Virus record (IMG/VR): IMGVR_UViG_3300019093_000054
Location: 1-26,248 of that record
DNA length: 26,248 nt
Origin: a virus
Reading direction: 5' to 3' (one strand)
Below are positions 25,515 to 26,248 of this stretch, piece by piece. Under the pieces are notes generated by a model. The model saw nothing but the letters and a program-made list of their open reading frames with translations, made no database searches and was not told the origin of the DNA. The position numbers and the translations under genes are program-made. Each line of letters opens with the position of its first letter. The first letter of the stretch is position 1.

Positions 25515-26248
25515 GTGAAAGCCAACTATCTTAACAACAAAGATATTCTCAAAGAAATACACAAAAGCAAGACCACCTACTGCAAATATGTCGGGCCAGA
25601 ATTTGCAGATTATGATATTATTCTTACTGATGTCAAACAGATCAACAAGAAGAATATCTTACAGGCACGCCGTAATCGTGCAGAACGTCTGGCCAAACTG
25701 GCACACGAAGCCGCCACAGCAGATGGTACCAAACGCAAACTGGACGAGTTTGAAATCAAATATACCAAAATACCCGAGACTGAAGTGGTATTTCGTGTCA
25801 TGACCTGGGATCACGTGCCTGTGGACGATGTCAAAACACGCAGAGCCGCAGAAAAACTTGCCGAAGAAGAAGGTCCACCCACTACAGAATATGATGATGA
25901 CGGTATCGAAATCCCAGCGCCGGCCAAATATGTCAAATGCAATTTTCCACCGTTCAAACACTACACAGTACAGGAAGATGGCGCTGTGGTCTGTGTGGGC
26001 AAAAGTCATTGGCAAGGCGACCTGGATTCAGGAGAGTTCTGTAAGGACCACGGAGCAATGACCAAAAAATTGGCTCATATGTTTATGAAACTGTGCGAAC
26101 GTTATGCCACAAGATCAAACTGGAGAGGATACACCTACAATGACGAAATGCGAAGCCAAGCCCTGTTGCAACTCAGCCAAATCGGACTGCAATTCGATGA
26201 ATCAAAATCGCAGAACCCTTTTGCGTATTATACTGCCGCTATCACTAA
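25515..26248 (+). CDS. gp55: Late-transcription sigma factor, T4 gp55-like (partial, 3' end missing)
   Basis: T4 gp55 directs host RNA polymerase to late promoters with the sliding clamp and gp33. This frame starts with GTG and stays open for 244 codons to the window end. Residues 4-12 (NYLNNKDIL) match the T4 gp55 start NYVNNKELL. Residues 186-244 (LAHMFMKLCERYATRSNWRG, YTYNDEMRSQALLQLS, then GLQFDESKSQNPFAYYT) match sigma region 2 of gp55 (T4: FSGYTQSWKQEM, FDETKYKNPHAY). T4 has only about 30 residues between these two parts; here there are about 170, with a basic helical segment (41-77), an acidic stretch (113-132) and a conserved-looking PPFKHYTVQ...GKSHWQGD...FCKDHG segment (145-180). 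The C-terminus, including the clamp-binding tail, is outside the window. It is the only plus-strand gene here. Confidence 0.87.
   Translation, partial: MKANYLNNKDILKEIHKSKTTYCKYVGPEFADYDIILTDVKQINKKNILQARRNRAERLAKLAHEAATADGTKRKLDEFEIKYTKIPETEVVFRVMTWDHVPVDDVKTRRAAEKLAEEEGPPTTEYDDDGIEIPAPAKYVKCNFPPFKHYTVQEDGAVVCVGKSHWQGDLDSGEFCKDHGAMTKKLAHMFMKLCERYATRSNWRGYTYNDEMRSQALLQLSQIGLQFDESKSQNPFAYYTAAIT

Noticed and set aside
25610-26015. Minus-strand open frames of 63 and 118 codons
   Set aside because: They are antisense to the gp55-type gene, whose homology is clear, and have no recognisable motifs.
1-26248. Search for CRISPR arrays, tRNA genes, insertion sequences and defence genes
   Set aside because: No regularly spaced repeats, tRNA-like cloverleaf, transposase or nuclease/toxin motifs were seen; the window is almost entirely structural genes.

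Overview
The window looks like part of a T4-type (contractile-tailed, myovirus-like) phage genome, probably from an uncultured aquatic lineage related to the marine T4-like cyanophages and pelagiphages. Nearly all of it (1-25403) is one tightly packed minus-strand block of baseplate and tail-tip genes. At the right edge is a divergent plus-strand gene, cut by the window end, that encodes a T4 gp55-type late sigma factor. The host cannot be named. The phage type (gp5 spike, gp25, gp53) and a sigma70-like promoter with AGGA/AGGAGG ribosome sites suggest a Gram-negative bacterium. I see no RNA genes, CRISPR arrays, insertion sequences or defence genes.

In transcription order on the minus strand the genes are: a tail-tube cap/initiator-like protein (gp48/gp54 type, 24453-25403); the gp53 wedge protein (24151-24453); a large hub-like protein (20838-24149, perhaps the gp27 counterpart); the gp5 central spike (18081-20837), which carries two cell-wall-hydrolase-like domains after its beta-helix; gp25 (17695-18072); gp6 (14271-17645); a 1073-codon ORF (11050-14271) and a 3115-codon ORF (1752-11099) that appear to be one protein of about 4172 residues split at a run of seven A; a collar-domain tail fibre/adhesin (106-1722); and the first 33 codons of a further gene (1-99). 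Genes are separated by 0-50 bp or overlap slightly, as expected for co-transcribed structural genes.

The regulatory logic is partly visible. The 111 bp between the divergent genes holds a sigma70-like promoter facing the sigma-factor gene and a T4-type late promoter (ATAAATA) facing the baseplate genes. A second clear late-promoter motif lies upstream of gp6, and two weaker variants precede gp25 and the collar gene. A plausible reading is that host polymerase makes gp55 first, and gp55-programmed polymerase then transcribes the baseplate block.

The observations most worth following are the apparent +1-frame split of the giant baseplate protein, the seven FG-GAP-like propeller repeats inside it, the double-enzyme spike tip, the gp55 homologue with an insertion of well over 100 residues, and a 9-bp inverted repeat that puts the late promoter, ribosome site and start codon of the first baseplate gene in one potential hairpin. 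Recognisable T4 gp7-gp11 homologues are absent; the giant protein may take their place.
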